From Verrucomicrobia bacterium IMCC26134 (GTDB lineage: Bacteria > Verrucomicrobiota > Verrucomicrobiia > Opitutales > Opitutaceae): a stretch of DNA of 64,000 bases. Of the stretch, positions 19,001-26,453 are shown piece after piece (position 1 is the first letter of the stretch; every line of letters begins with the position of its first letter). Under the pieces are notes generated by a model. It searched no databases, was not told where the DNA came from, and saw only the letters and a program-made list of their open reading frames with translations. The stretch spans positions 2,403,501 through 2,467,500 of the forward strand of contig CP011265.1 of the NCBI GenBank assembly GCA_000972765.1, written 5' to 3'. The translations under genes were made by a program, and so were the position numbers.

Positions 19001-19953
19001 TCCTTGCCGCCACCCTCCTTGACGGCGATCCATCCAACAACTTCTTCGACGAGAAAAAAGACGTCGTCCGCTTCAACCCCGGCCACCTCCTCGACGGCGC
19101 CACCCACGCCTACATGGCCGGCACAAACCTCTACGTCGTCTGCGCCGCCGGACTCGCCGTGGTGGACGTCACCGACCCCTTCCACCCGAAGCTCACCACC
19201 GCGCCCGTGCCCGGCGTCCTGCGCGATCCGCGCAAGATCGCCTTCCAGTTCCAGCACGCCTTCGTCACCGATGCCGACGGCGTCAAAGTCTTCGAGCTTT
19301 CCGCGCCGCTCTCGCCGCACCTCATCGCGACCGTTCCCCTCGCCCACGCCGCCGGCCTCTACGCTGCCCGCACCTACCTTTACGTCGCCGACGGCCCCGA
19401 GGGCCTCGCGATCCTCGACATCAAAAACCCCGCCGCCCCGCGCCTCCACAGCCACTTCACCGCCGACGGCCAGCTCAACGATACCCGCGCCATCCAGATC
19501 GGTGCCGTCAACGCCTCCATGTTCGGCCTCGTAGCCGACGGCAAAAACGGCCTGCGCGTCGTCCAGCTCATCAGCCCCGAGAACCAGCCCAATTACATGG
19601 GTTTCTCTCCCGAACCCAAACCGAAGCTCATTGCCAACTATCCCACCGAAGGTCCCGCCCTCGCCGTCTCGCGCGGTCTCGACCGCGACCGCGTGGTGGA
19701 CGAAACCGGCGGACAGAACGTCGTCTTCGGCCGGCGCGGCAGTCGCCCATTCCACGAACCCGAGTGGATGAAATTCCTCCAACACGCCGACGGCACCCCT
19801 TACCGTGTAGAGGATGTAGTCACCCAGCCCGACGGCACCCTGCAAACCAGCACCGGCAAGGTCCTCGCCCCCGCCGTCTACGTTAACCCCGAGCCTGCCG
19901 AAATCTTCGAGCCCAAACCCCGCCCCCGCCTAGAACGCCGCCCCGTCCGCTGA
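16027..19953 (+). CDS. Decaheme cytochrome fused to LVIVD-type beta-propeller
   Basis: A 1308-aa protein with a GTG start (16027; GTG 16045 is an equally good choice). A signal or anchor segment (RRLLVPIAAAWGLAVASLLLF) is followed by ten CXXCH motifs between about 92 and 800: CIECH, CTDCH, CAPCH, CTACH, CMNCH, CVDCH, CIDCH, CQICH, CFGCH, CTDCH. From about 820 to 1190 come LVIVD-like blades such as YLYAAAGDAGFIVFDIANVD, LYVVCAAGLAVVDVTDPFHP and YLYVADGPEGLAILDIKNP. The C-terminus is Pro/Arg-rich. It follows the barrel gene by 16 bp and is the best candidate for the cell-surface terminal cytochrome. Residues near 60-72 (EILNPKSKIPN) are encoded by a low-complexity repeat. Confidence 0.82.
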   Translation: MHSVSSVVKKSALRRLLVPIAAAWGLAVASLLLFADSTPHDVVVFAPAASISGPATSVPPEILNPKSKIPNSPAPSLVDQSRAAAARKSAGCIECHANIEDMHASPHVVLGCTDCHGGDPTPGLTLRKAHVAPLNPELWPSSANPNDSSVLLNHESPEFIQFVNPGDLRISEKTCAPCHAEINAHVGHSIMRHGAMLWGAALYNNGGTPHKNPTYGQAYGADGVPLRLESPIPVTPEMTLLHGILPFIEPLPRFALGQPSNILRIFERGGEKITELGNPNAFEPPGRPARRLSERGLGTNNRIDPVYLNLQKTRLHDPMLDFMGANNHAGDYRSSGCTACHVPYANDRSPTNSGPWAKYGHQGLSFSADPMISKKEKGHPIKHQFTRSIPSSQCMNCHMHQGNLFVNPFLGYTWWDQESDGEFMYPKEQHDPTPAEEVALHTSTPEAAAARGLWRDPAFLEKVAELNPKLKETQFADYHGHGWVFRAVFKKDKEGNLLTLDDKIIPSSDSDKFKKAVHLKDVHLARGMQCVDCHFTTDVHGNGLLYAEPRAVTAIECIDCHGTIEKRPTLLTSGNGGRVVNGQVLPNNLAEGTTPFGPRFRWEGKKLLQQSMMDKNLVWEVPQTMDSIDPTSAHYNPKSAYAKTLRRDGQTWGPSVSTSSSPLNSAHPAPSDLAHANQNISCQICHTSWATSCFGCHLPLKANQKVPGNKFEGTTTRFYTTYNPQVVRDDVFMLGLDATYKDKRLAVLRSSSAVIVGSQNSNREWIYSQQQTISAEGYSGQAFNPHFPHTTSSVGTTKGCTDCHLSTANDNHAWITQLLGFGTGTVNLFGRHAYVASGSAGLDAVVWTEREEPQAANGSHLQHLAYPRNYAEHVARNSVLTEAHHHHGRGEILDLLQRGEYLYAAAGDAGFIVFDIANVDNKAFSERITTAPVSPFGQRLYVKTRYATSVVSPSTLALDPLRIRLPENQEQPIGLNYGFIYITDRDEGIVMVLAATLLDGDPSNNFFDEKKDVVRFNPGHLLDGATHAYMAGTNLYVVCAAGLAVVDVTDPFHPKLTTAPVPGVLRDPRKIAFQFQHAFVTDADGVKVFELSAPLSPHLIATVPLAHAAGLYAARTYLYVADGPEGLAILDIKNPAAPRLHSHFTADGQLNDTRAIQIGAVNASMFGLVADGKNGLRVVQLISPENQPNYMGFSPEPKPKLIANYPTEGPALAVSRGLDRDRVVDETGGQNVVFGRRGSRPFHEPEWMKFLQHADGTPYRVEDVVTQPDGTLQTSTGKVLAPAVYVNPEPAEIFEPKPRPRLERRPVR
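16208..16238 (+). repeat. AAATCCTAAATCC-type low-complexity repeat inside a coding sequence
   Basis: Tandem heptamers of the form AATCCTA/AATCCAA, lower in GC than the surrounding gene, lie in frame in the 1308-aa multiheme gene between signal segment and first heme. They code a linker. Similar sequence is usually intergenic in bacterial genomes. Confidence 0.55.
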
Positions 19954-19998
19954 TCGACTACCTCGCGCGAACTATAGCCGAAAAGAGCCAAAACCGCT

Positions 19999-20694
19999 CT
20001 AATGGCAGATGAAGCTGTTCACGCTCGGGCCGATCAAACCGAAGTCGGCCCGCAGGCGCCAGAGCAGCACGCCGAGCGCGACCAGCGCGATACCTTGTTG
20101 CAAACGAGTCATGCCGGCCGGCGTGAGCCGCGTGCGCAGCCAGCCGTGGTTAAGTTGCACCGCCCAGAGTAAGGGCACCGTGCCGAGACCAAAGGCAAGC
20201 ATGAGCTCCGCCCCCTGAGCGGCCGAGCCCGCCAGCGAGGAAAAAGCCAATAAAAAATAGAGCGGGCCGCAGGGCAGCAATGGCGTCGCCGCACCCATCA
20301 CCGCCGCCACCTGCCAACCGCTCCTCCCCTGCCGCCAGGTGCGCAGGCCAAGCTGCACGCGGGCGAGCAGCGCAAGACGAGGCAGTCGCGCCCCCAAACG
20401 GAGCGCAACAAAGGCGAAATAAGCCACCATGAGCCACGGCAACACTCTCGCGCCGGACGTATTCAGCCAGCCCAACGGCGCGGCGCCCAAACCGCCGGCG
20501 GCAAGGCCGAGCGTGAGGTAGGCAGCCAGACGCGTGCCGTGATAAGTCGCCTGCATCGTAAGGGGATCGTCCTTCGAGCCTCGGGCCGGCGCCAGCAGGC
20601 AGGCCAGCGGACCGCACATACCGGCGCAGTGCAGGCTGGTTACAAGACCAGCCAACAAAGCGGCCGCCGGGGTATTGACCGAGGCGAGTTCCAT
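19999..20694 (-). CDS. TauE/SafE-like membrane protein of the cbb3 operon
   Basis: A 231-aa protein with about six membrane helices. The first carries LLAGLVTSLHCAGMCGPLAC, a Cys-x3-Cys motif typical of the TauE/SafE-like proteins linked to cbb3 oxidase and copper handling. A second conserved block is AAVMGAATPLLPCGPLYFLLAF. In many bacteria a gene of this type follows ccoG/ccoH and is thought to help metal delivery or thiol redox during oxidase assembly; the mechanism is not established. The start at 20694 lies 2 bp after the upstream stop. Last gene of the cco operon here. No ccoI copper ATPase is seen, so this protein may stand in for it. Confidence 0.75.
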   Translation of the reverse strand: MELASVNTPAAALLAGLVTSLHCAGMCGPLACLLAPARGSKDDPLTMQATYHGTRLAAYLTLGLAAGGLGAAPLGWLNTSGARVLPWLMVAYFAFVALRLGARLPRLALLARVQLGLRTWRQGRSGWQVAAVMGAATPLLPCGPLYFLLAFSSLAGSAAQGAELMLAFGLGTVPLLWAVQLNHGWLRTRLTPAGMTRLQQGIALVALGVLLWRLRADFGLIGPSVNSFICH

Positions 20695-20696
20695 GG

Positions 20697-20861
20697 TCAG
20701 CCGCCCGCTGTTTTTTCCGGAGCAGAGGGCACGGTTTCCAGCGGCACCGTGGCCGTGGGGTGTCTGGAAGCGACGAACAACATCACCGACCAGGCTGCGA
20801 TCAGCAGCACGAACAGCAACCCGACGCCAACCCAGAGTGAACTGATCTTCGGTGCTTTCAC
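20697..20861 (-). CDS. Small CcoH/FixH-like membrane protein
   Basis: A 54-aa reading frame begins with GTG overlapping the ccoG stop (GTGA) and ends 2 bp before the TauE/SafE-like ATG. It reads VKAPKISSLWVGVGLLFVLL, then IAAWSVMLFVASRHP and a Pro-rich tail. That gives one membrane helix with a short periplasmic segment. Tight coupling on both sides is strong evidence that it is real. Position suggests a minimal CcoH, an assembly factor, but it is far shorter than FixH and the assignment is positional. Confidence 0.65.
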   Translation of the reverse strand: MKAPKISSLWVGVGLLFVLLIAAWSVMLFVASRHPTATVPLETVPSAPEKTAGG

Positions 20862-22282
20862 GGCGCCACCCCTCCGGCAACGGCGCGATCCGGGCCGACG
20901 AACTCGATTTCTCGAACGATCGAGAAAGTCCCCGCCTCATCGGTCGCCTTGATGCGGATTGGAAACATTCCCGGAAAACCCGCCCGGGGCGTTTCTACAA
21001 TCAAGGGTCTCACCACCTCGGCCAAGGGTCCAACCTCCACGGTGCCCTCCATGCCGATCATGGTCGCGGGCACTCCGTCAGATTCCAGGGTCAGCAAAAA
21101 ACGGGCGGCGACGTCACGCTTGTTCACGACCCGCACCAGATACTGGTTACGGATCGATGTCGTCTCGATAAAATAGGGTGCGCCCAGCATGCGAGTGATG
21201 CCAAAGTTAGCCGGCCTCACCCCCGATACAGCCCACGTCGCCACGCTCGCGCCCACCGCAAGGAGGATACCGTAAATAACGATACGGGGGCGGAACCAGC
21301 GGGTGCGGCCACCCGTGAACCCGGCCTGCGAATCGTAACGGACAAGTCCTTTGGGGCGTTCGAGCTTGGTCATGACCTCGTCACAAGCATCGACGCAAGC
21401 GGCGCAGGCGATGCACTCGATCTGGAGTCCCTGACGGATGTCGATTCCGGTGGGGCAAACCTGCACACAACGGTTGCAATCAATACAGGCGCCCGCGTCG
21501 GGTGGGCCAACTTTACCGCGCGGTTCGCCACGAGTGGTGTCGTAACCGATGGCGAGCGTATGATCGTCCACCAGCACAGACTGGAGGCGGCCATAGGGAC
21601 AGATAATCAAGCAGAGCTGCTCGCGAAACCAAGCGAAGTTAAAGTAAAGCGCCGCGGTAAAGATGCCCGTGAAAACAAAAGCGGACCAGTGCTCGCGCGG
21701 CGCCTCATGCATCATAGTCCAGAGCTGCGGCAGGGATACGAAGTAGGAAAGAAACAGATGCGCGACGAGCGCCGAGGCGACCACGAAGGCCACCTGCTTG
21801 GCACCGCGCTTGAAGATTTTACCCGACGTCCAGGGCGCTTGATCGAGTCGCCGGCGCGCCACGGCGTCACCCTCTATGACTCGCTCGATCCTGCGGTAGA
21901 CGTGCTCCAGGAAAACCGTCTGCGGACAGGCCCAGCCACACCACACGCGACCCAGAAGAGCGGTCACAAAATAGAGGGAGAAACCGAGCCCGGTGATCAG
22001 AAAAAAGAGCAGCCAGGTGTCCTGGAAAGCCAGGGTCGCTCCAAACAAATGGAACCGACGCTGCGCCACGTCCAGAAACACGGCGGGGTGGCCGTTGACC
22101 GGAATCCACGGCAGCAACAAATAGATTCCGATCAATACCCACGCCGAGGTCCGTCGCAGGGATATCCAGCGTCCTCGTGAATCGGCCGGATGCAGAAAGA
22201 AGCGCGAACCGTCCGCGCGGATGGTGGTGACGCTGTCGCGGTCGGGTCTTGGCGCTTTGGCGGATGAAGCGGTCGCGGGCAT
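20858..22282 (-). CDS. ccoG: Cytochrome c oxidase accessory protein CcoG
   Basis: A 474-aa membrane Fe-S protein of the CcoG/RdxA/FixG family, implicated in copper reduction for cbb3 assembly. Visible are VLIGIYLLLPWI, the conserved GRVWCGWACPQTVFLEHVYR, further helices, two ferredoxin-type motifs (CIDCNRCVQVCPTGID and CIACAACVDAC) and a C-terminal Ig-like periplasmic domain after the last helix. Length and motif order match the family. It lies 1 bp after the ccoP stop and overlaps the small ccoH-like gene. Confidence 0.93.
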   Translation of the reverse strand: MPATASSAKAPRPDRDSVTTIRADGSRFFLHPADSRGRWISLRRTSAWVLIGIYLLLPWIPVNGHPAVFLDVAQRRFHLFGATLAFQDTWLLFFLITGLGFSLYFVTALLGRVWCGWACPQTVFLEHVYRRIERVIEGDAVARRRLDQAPWTSGKIFKRGAKQVAFVVASALVAHLFLSYFVSLPQLWTMMHEAPREHWSAFVFTGIFTAALYFNFAWFREQLCLIICPYGRLQSVLVDDHTLAIGYDTTRGEPRGKVGPPDAGACIDCNRCVQVCPTGIDIRQGLQIECIACAACVDACDEVMTKLERPKGLVRYDSQAGFTGGRTRWFRPRIVIYGILLAVGASVATWAVSGVRPANFGITRMLGAPYFIETTSIRNQYLVRVVNKRDVAARFLLTLESDGVPATMIGMEGTVEVGPLAEVVRPLIVETPRAGFPGMFPIRIKATDEAGTFSIVREIEFVGPDRAVAGGVAP

Positions 22283-22283
22283 G

Positions 22284-22838
22284 TCACTCGACGCCGGCGG
22301 GCGCGGGGTGCTTGCTCAGCACGTAGGAAACCACTGCGGATATTTTCTTGGCTCCCAGCACAGGCCCCCAGGTCGGCATACCCTTGGCGAGCACACCGGT
22401 GTTGACGACACCGATCAGATCCATCGGACGCCCGCCGTGTATCCACTGGTCGTCGGAAAGCTTTACCCCGATGCCGCCCTCCATGTTTTTGCCGTGGCAG
22501 CTGGCGCAGGTGGTCATGAAAATATCCTCGCCCGTTTTCACGATGACGGGGTTTCGGCTCATTTTCCATAGCGCGTTATCGTCGAGCTGGGCGGAGCTGG
22601 AGGAAAGCTTGGCGGCGTCGATGCGCGCGAGTTCTTCCCCCAGCCGGGAGGCGGAGGTGCCGGAGGGGAAATGCTGGTCGGCGAGCCAGTAGATCACCGC
22701 GAAAACGATCGCTCCGTAAAAGGTGAGCAGCCACCAGTTCGGCAGGCGCTTGTCATATTCTTGAATGCCGTCGAAGACGTGCGGACGGACCGGATCTTCG
22801 CCGGGTTCTTGCGGAAGCTTGGGAGCGGGTTCGGACAT
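22284..22838 (-). CDS. ccoP: cbb3 oxidase subunit CcoP, monoheme form
   Basis: A 184-aa protein. The CcoP N-terminus is recognisable (HVFDGIQEYDKRLPNWWLLTF), with one membrane helix (about 34-53) and a single cytochrome c domain with CASCH at 111-115 and the distal Met in KGMPTWG. Canonical CcoP carries two c-type hemes; here the second domain is absent, so electron entry must use one heme. Other genomes have similar short forms. It lies between ccoQ and ccoG. Confidence 0.9.
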   Translation of the reverse strand: MSEPAPKLPQEPGEDPVRPHVFDGIQEYDKRLPNWWLLTFYGAIVFAVIYWLADQHFPSGTSASRLGEELARIDAAKLSSSSAQLDDNALWKMSRNPVIVKTGEDIFMTTCASCHGKNMEGGIGVKLSDDQWIHGGRPMDLIGVVNTGVLAKGMPTWGPVLGAKKISAVVSYVLSKHPAPAGVE

Positions 22839-22863
22839 GGCGGAGAAGGAAGGTTTAAGGTGC

Positions 22864-23019
22864 TCAGTCGTTCAGCGGCAGATTGGCCAGATGGTCGCGC
22901 TGCCCCTTTGGCATACGCAGGGCTCGAATCGAAATGGTGCAGTATATCGAGAGTGCGGTGATAAAGGCGGTGAGTGTGAAAATACTCATCCAGTGGTCGA
23001 TGAGGAGACGGCGGAACAT
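22864..23019 (-). CDS. ccoQ: cbb3 oxidase small subunit CcoQ-like
   Basis: A 51-aa frame beginning MFRRLLIDHWMSIFTLTAF, with one membrane helix and a polar tail RMPKGQRDHLANLPLND. Position between ccoNO and ccoP, size and topology match CcoQ, which stabilises CcoP in the complex. Sequence similarity alone is too short to prove identity. Confidence 0.72.
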   Translation of the reverse strand: MFRRLLIDHWMSIFTLTAFITALSIYCTISIRALRMPKGQRDHLANLPLND

Positions 23020-23058
23020 GGGCGGGAAGGAAGTGAGGTTAACGGGTCGGGGCGTGGC

Positions 23059-25380
23059 TCAGGGCTTTGCGACTGCGCGTTGCACGCGCTCGTATTTCCC
23101 GAGTTTTTGAAGGTAGGCGATGAGGGCGATGATCTCGCGATCAGGTTGGACTTTGATATCGGTGCCGGGTTGGGCGAGGTCAGCGACGATGCCGGCCGCC
23201 TGGGTGCCCACGGCGCTCGCAACCTCGGTGTCCGTCATGGGCGCATAAGGAACGCCAAGCGTGCGCTGGACCGAGAGCTTTTTGGCAAGGGTCGAGAGGT
23301 CCAACGGGTTGGTGAGCAACCATGGATAGTTGGGCATGTTTGACCCGGCCGAGATCGCCCGCGGGTTTTCCATGTGTCGATAGTGCCAGGAATTCGGATA
23401 CTTGCTGCCGACGCGCGCGAGATCCGGGCCGATACGACGGGACCCCCATTGGTAGGGATGATCGTAGATGCTCTCACCGAGCCGGGAATAGTCGCCATAA
23501 CGAAGCACGTCAGGCACGAGCGTCCGAATCATCTGCGAGTGGCAGTTGTAGCAACCCTCGCGAACATAGAGATCGCGCCCGGCGAGTTCCAGCGGGGTGT
23601 AGGGAATCTGACGGCGGTCCTCCACGTTTTCGGCGCGGTTCACCAGGACAGTCGGGATGATCTGGATCATGCCGCCAACCGCGGCGGCGAGGAAGGTCAG
23701 GATGGTAAACGGGAGTGCGCTGACCAGAAGCCGGTCATACCAGTCGCCCCAGTTGCGGCGCTTCGAGTCAAAGTGCATCCAGGCGAGGATCACGCAGATC
23801 ACCGTGCCGAATAGCCCGAGCAATTGCAGGGTCGATCCGCCGAACATCCAGATACAGGCGAACAAGGTGCCGAGCACGGAGAACATGACCGGCGGGCTGA
23901 AAAGGGCCGCGAGCAGACCGATGCGCGCCGACTCGCCGGCGGGCAGACCGTCCTCGACGAAGACCTGCGCGGTGCCATCCACCACCTGCGCACCCTTGAC
24001 GGTGCGGTAAACATTATAGGCCAGCATGAGCCAGCCCATGAAATAGAGTCCGCCGCCGACCACACGGAAGAGCATCATCGGCCGGATGGTGTTGAGCGTC
24101 TCCAGGAAGTTGGGATAGGTCAGCAACGTGCCACCCTCGGTGGTGGAGTTAAGCATGAGACCCTGGGTGATGCCAGAGGTCCACATGGCGGCGACGTAAA
24201 GCAGGATGCCGACCGTCCCCACCCAGAAGTGGGTGTTTGCCAGGGAGACGGAATGAAGCGGCTTGTTCCAGAGGCGTGGCAGCAGCCAGTAGATCATACC
24301 GGCGGCCATAAAGCCGTTCCAGCCCAGCGCGCCGGCGTGGACGTGACCGATGATCCAGTCGGTGTAGTGACCGAGGGCGTTGACGGATTTGATCGAGAGC
24401 AGGGGCCCCTCGAAGGTTGCCATGCCGTAGAAAGTAACCGCGGCCGCGAAGAACTTGAGCACGGGATCGGTGCGGAGCTTGTGCCACGCGCCGCGCAAGG
24501 TGAGCAGGCCGTTCAGCATGCCGCCCCATGAGGGCGCCCACAGCATCAGGGAAAAGGTCATGCCCAGGGTCTGCAACCAGCCGGGGAGCGCGGTGTTGAG
24601 CAAATGGTGGGGACCGGCCCAGATGTAGACGAAAACCAGCGACCAAAAGTGGATGACAGAGAGGCGATAGCTATAGACGGGACGTTCGGCCGCCTTCGGC
24701 ACGAAGTAATACATGATGCCGAGTATCGGGGTGGTCAGGAAGAAGGCCACGGCGTTGTGCCCATACCACCACTGCACGAGACCGTCCTGCACCCCGGCGA
24801 AGATCGGATAAGAATGGGTGAGCGAGGTCGGGATGCTGAGATGGTTGACGATGTAAAGCATCGCCACGGTGATGATCGTGCCGATGTAGAACCAGATCGC
24901 GACGTAGATGCTGCGTTCATGACGCCGGGCGAGCGTCCAGAAAAAGTTGATACCGAATACGACCCAGATACCGGCGACCGCGATGTTGATGGGCCAGATC
25001 AGCTCGGCGTATTCCTTGCCTCGCGTGAAACCCAGCGGAAGCGTGACCGCCGCCGCCACGATGATGAGCTGCCAGCCCCAGAAATGGAGCTGCGACAAGA
25101 AATCACTGGCCAGACGGGCCTTCACCAAGCGCTGGGTGGAATAGTAGACACCGGCGAACATCATGTTGCCGACGAAAGCAAAAATGACCGCGTTGGTGTG
25201 CAGAGGCCGCAACCGGCCAAAGGTAAGCCAGGGCAGATCGAAGTTGACCCGCCAGAAATTGAGCTGGGTTGCCACCAGTATGCCTACCAGCATTCCCACC
25301 GCGCCCCAAATGACACAGGCGAGCAGGAATTGGCGGACGATCTTGTCGTTATAATATATCGTAACGGTGCGGGCGGGCAT
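23059..25380 (-). CDS. ccoNO: Fused CcoN-CcoO cbb3 oxidase subunits I and II
   Basis: A 773-aa fusion. Residues about 1-480 are CcoN, a 12-helix heme-copper core with FGRLRPLHTNAVIFAFVGN, WWYGHNAVAFFLTTPILGIMYY (His ligands) and GHVHAGALGWNGF. After two further helices comes the CcoO part, with its c-type heme motif CYNCH at 610-614 (VREGCYNCHSQMIRTL) and the Met-bearing MPNYPWLL. Together with CcoP it forms the high-affinity terminal oxidase used at low oxygen. The fusion is known from Bacteroidetes and other lineages and is not an artefact: the frame is continuous. Confidence 0.94.
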   Translation of the reverse strand: MPARTVTIYYNDKIVRQFLLACVIWGAVGMLVGILVATQLNFWRVNFDLPWLTFGRLRPLHTNAVIFAFVGNMMFAGVYYSTQRLVKARLASDFLSQLHFWGWQLIIVAAAVTLPLGFTRGKEYAELIWPINIAVAGIWVVFGINFFWTLARRHERSIYVAIWFYIGTIITVAMLYIVNHLSIPTSLTHSYPIFAGVQDGLVQWWYGHNAVAFFLTTPILGIMYYFVPKAAERPVYSYRLSVIHFWSLVFVYIWAGPHHLLNTALPGWLQTLGMTFSLMLWAPSWGGMLNGLLTLRGAWHKLRTDPVLKFFAAAVTFYGMATFEGPLLSIKSVNALGHYTDWIIGHVHAGALGWNGFMAAGMIYWLLPRLWNKPLHSVSLANTHFWVGTVGILLYVAAMWTSGITQGLMLNSTTEGGTLLTYPNFLETLNTIRPMMLFRVVGGGLYFMGWLMLAYNVYRTVKGAQVVDGTAQVFVEDGLPAGESARIGLLAALFSPPVMFSVLGTLFACIWMFGGSTLQLLGLFGTVICVILAWMHFDSKRRNWGDWYDRLLVSALPFTILTFLAAAVGGMIQIIPTVLVNRAENVEDRRQIPYTPLELAGRDLYVREGCYNCHSQMIRTLVPDVLRYGDYSRLGESIYDHPYQWGSRRIGPDLARVGSKYPNSWHYRHMENPRAISAGSNMPNYPWLLTNPLDLSTLAKKLSVQRTLGVPYAPMTDTEVASAVGTQAAGIVADLAQPGTDIKVQPDREIIALIAYLQKLGKYERVQRAVAKP

Positions 25381-25416
25381 GACGGGATGATTAATGGGGA
25401 AAGATTAGAGACTTTA

Positions 25417-25710
25417 TCAGTCGTGATGCTGATCGTGGGCGGCACGACGGCGGCAGCCCTCGCAGGGCGGATGCTCCGCGTCATGGACATGGGCATGGCC
25501 CCGGCCGCAACCGCCGTGAGCATGGCGCGGAACGCGCCCTTTTAACTCCAGCACGATGGGGGCGGCGACAGGTGCGTCGTCGGCCAGCGGCAGCAGTGCG
25601 TCACTCTCCGCGCTACTGTATTGCCGCCTGGTCTGTTCGCGCAAAAAAAACAGAATAAAGGTAAGCGTCAGGCACAGGCTGATCGCGAGAGTGATTGGAA
25701 TAACATTCAT
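25417..25710 (-). CDS. ccoS: CcoS-like assembly protein with His/Cys-rich tail
   Basis: A 97-aa protein with one membrane helix (MNVIPITLAISLCLTLTFILFF) and a short LREQTRRQYSSAESDALLPL segment typical of CcoS, needed for cofactor insertion into cbb3 oxidase. Unusually, the C-terminal 40 residues are metal-ligand rich (HAHGGCGRGHAHVHD, PPCEGC, HDQHHD), with about nine His and three Cys. A copper-binding role is plausible but inferred. It is the first gene of the operon, 36 bp upstream of ccoNO. Confidence 0.75.
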   Translation of the reverse strand: MNVIPITLAISLCLTLTFILFFLREQTRRQYSSAESDALLPLADDAPVAAPIVLELKGRVPRHAHGGCGRGHAHVHDAEHPPCEGCRRRAAHDQHHD

Positions 25711-25734
25711 GAGCGGTGCGTGTGGAAACCGCTA

Positions 25735-25771
25735 CCTTAGCGATATCTAAGGAACCCCGCTGCGCGGGGTT
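25735..25771. promoter_or_regulatory. Adjacent dyads upstream of the cco operon
   Basis: Two abutting inverted repeats: CCTTAG-6 nt-CTAAGG (25735-25752), then AACCCCGC-TGC-GCGGGGTT (25753-25771). Both lie upstream of ccoS (minus) and of the plus-strand gene at 25884. The first resembles an operator for a dimeric regulator; the second is a stable hairpin that could be a terminator or leader structure. Assignments are inferred from symmetry alone. A further 8-bp inverted pair (ATTTGGCT/AGCCAAAT) lies nearby at about 25790-25822. Confidence 0.45.
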
Positions 25772-25883
25772 TGGCCGTGGCTGTGCAGAATTTGGCTGAA
25801 GCAAGATGCACGTAGCCAAATCATGCACAGTCTCGGGCAATCGATGCCGCGCTTACAAATGGCCTTTCAGCTAGGCTTTACCC

Positions 25884-26429
25884 ATGGCGCCAGCTGATAT
25901 CATCCGTTTTTTCCGCACCTTTCGTCCGGATTTGCGCGTGCGCTGGGAAGAACACCTTCGCTCACTCCCGCCGTCGACAGCGATGGCGACGCCCGATGCA
26001 CTGGTTCACCTCATGGACTGGACACTCCAGCGCATCGAGGCCGAGCTTTGCGCCCCCCACGGCAACCGCAATCCGCACCGCGACCCGGTCTGTCCGTGCG
26101 GGCTGAATCCGCTGACGACCTATTTCATCACCGCTGAAAACGCCGTGGTGGAAACGCTCTTCGCCAGCACGAACGGGTGGGTCGCACTACCGCCGGTCGA
26201 GCGCGAAGATGTGCTGCGACGCCTTCGTATCGCCATCCAGCGGGTGGCGCTGCGCGAGGTCGAAGCGTTCTGCGAGATCTGCAAGCAGCGCGAAATGCAC
26301 ACCCGTCATCATTCCAGTGAGCCCGATGCCGCGATTGCAGGCGAAGCGACTTTAACTCCGCCAACGGAAATCAAGCCTCCGGACGAAACCCACCCGGTGC
26401 CACGCCGCGCCGGCTTGCTGCCGCCTTAA
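25884..26429 (+). CDS. Hypothetical protein with Cys/His pairs
   Basis: A 181-aa soluble protein, no signal peptide. It opens MAPADIIRFFRTFRPDLRVRW. Possible metal ligands occur at PVCPCG (about 72-76) and CEICKQREMHTRHH (about 137-150). The C-terminus is Pro/Glu-rich. I do not recognise the family. It is divergent from the cco operon and convergent with the PocR-AraC gene. Codon use looks native, so it is probably real. Confidence 0.6.
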   Translation: MAPADIIRFFRTFRPDLRVRWEEHLRSLPPSTAMATPDALVHLMDWTLQRIEAELCAPHGNRNPHRDPVCPCGLNPLTTYFITAENAVVETLFASTNGWVALPPVEREDVLRRLRIAIQRVALREVEAFCEICKQREMHTRHHSSEPDAAIAGEATLTPPTEIKPPDETHPVPRRAGLLPP

Positions 26430-26453
26430 ACCACAAGGCTGAGAAGGCGCTGG

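Noticed and set aside
6915-19953. Nitrite, sulfite or hydroxylamine reductase locus
   Set aside because: No modified CXXCK-type site or known catalytic subunit was found; the barrel next to the cytochromes suits a conduit better.
25381-25416. FNR/Anr box upstream of ccoNO
   Set aside because: No match to the consensus in the 36 bp between ccoS and ccoNO.
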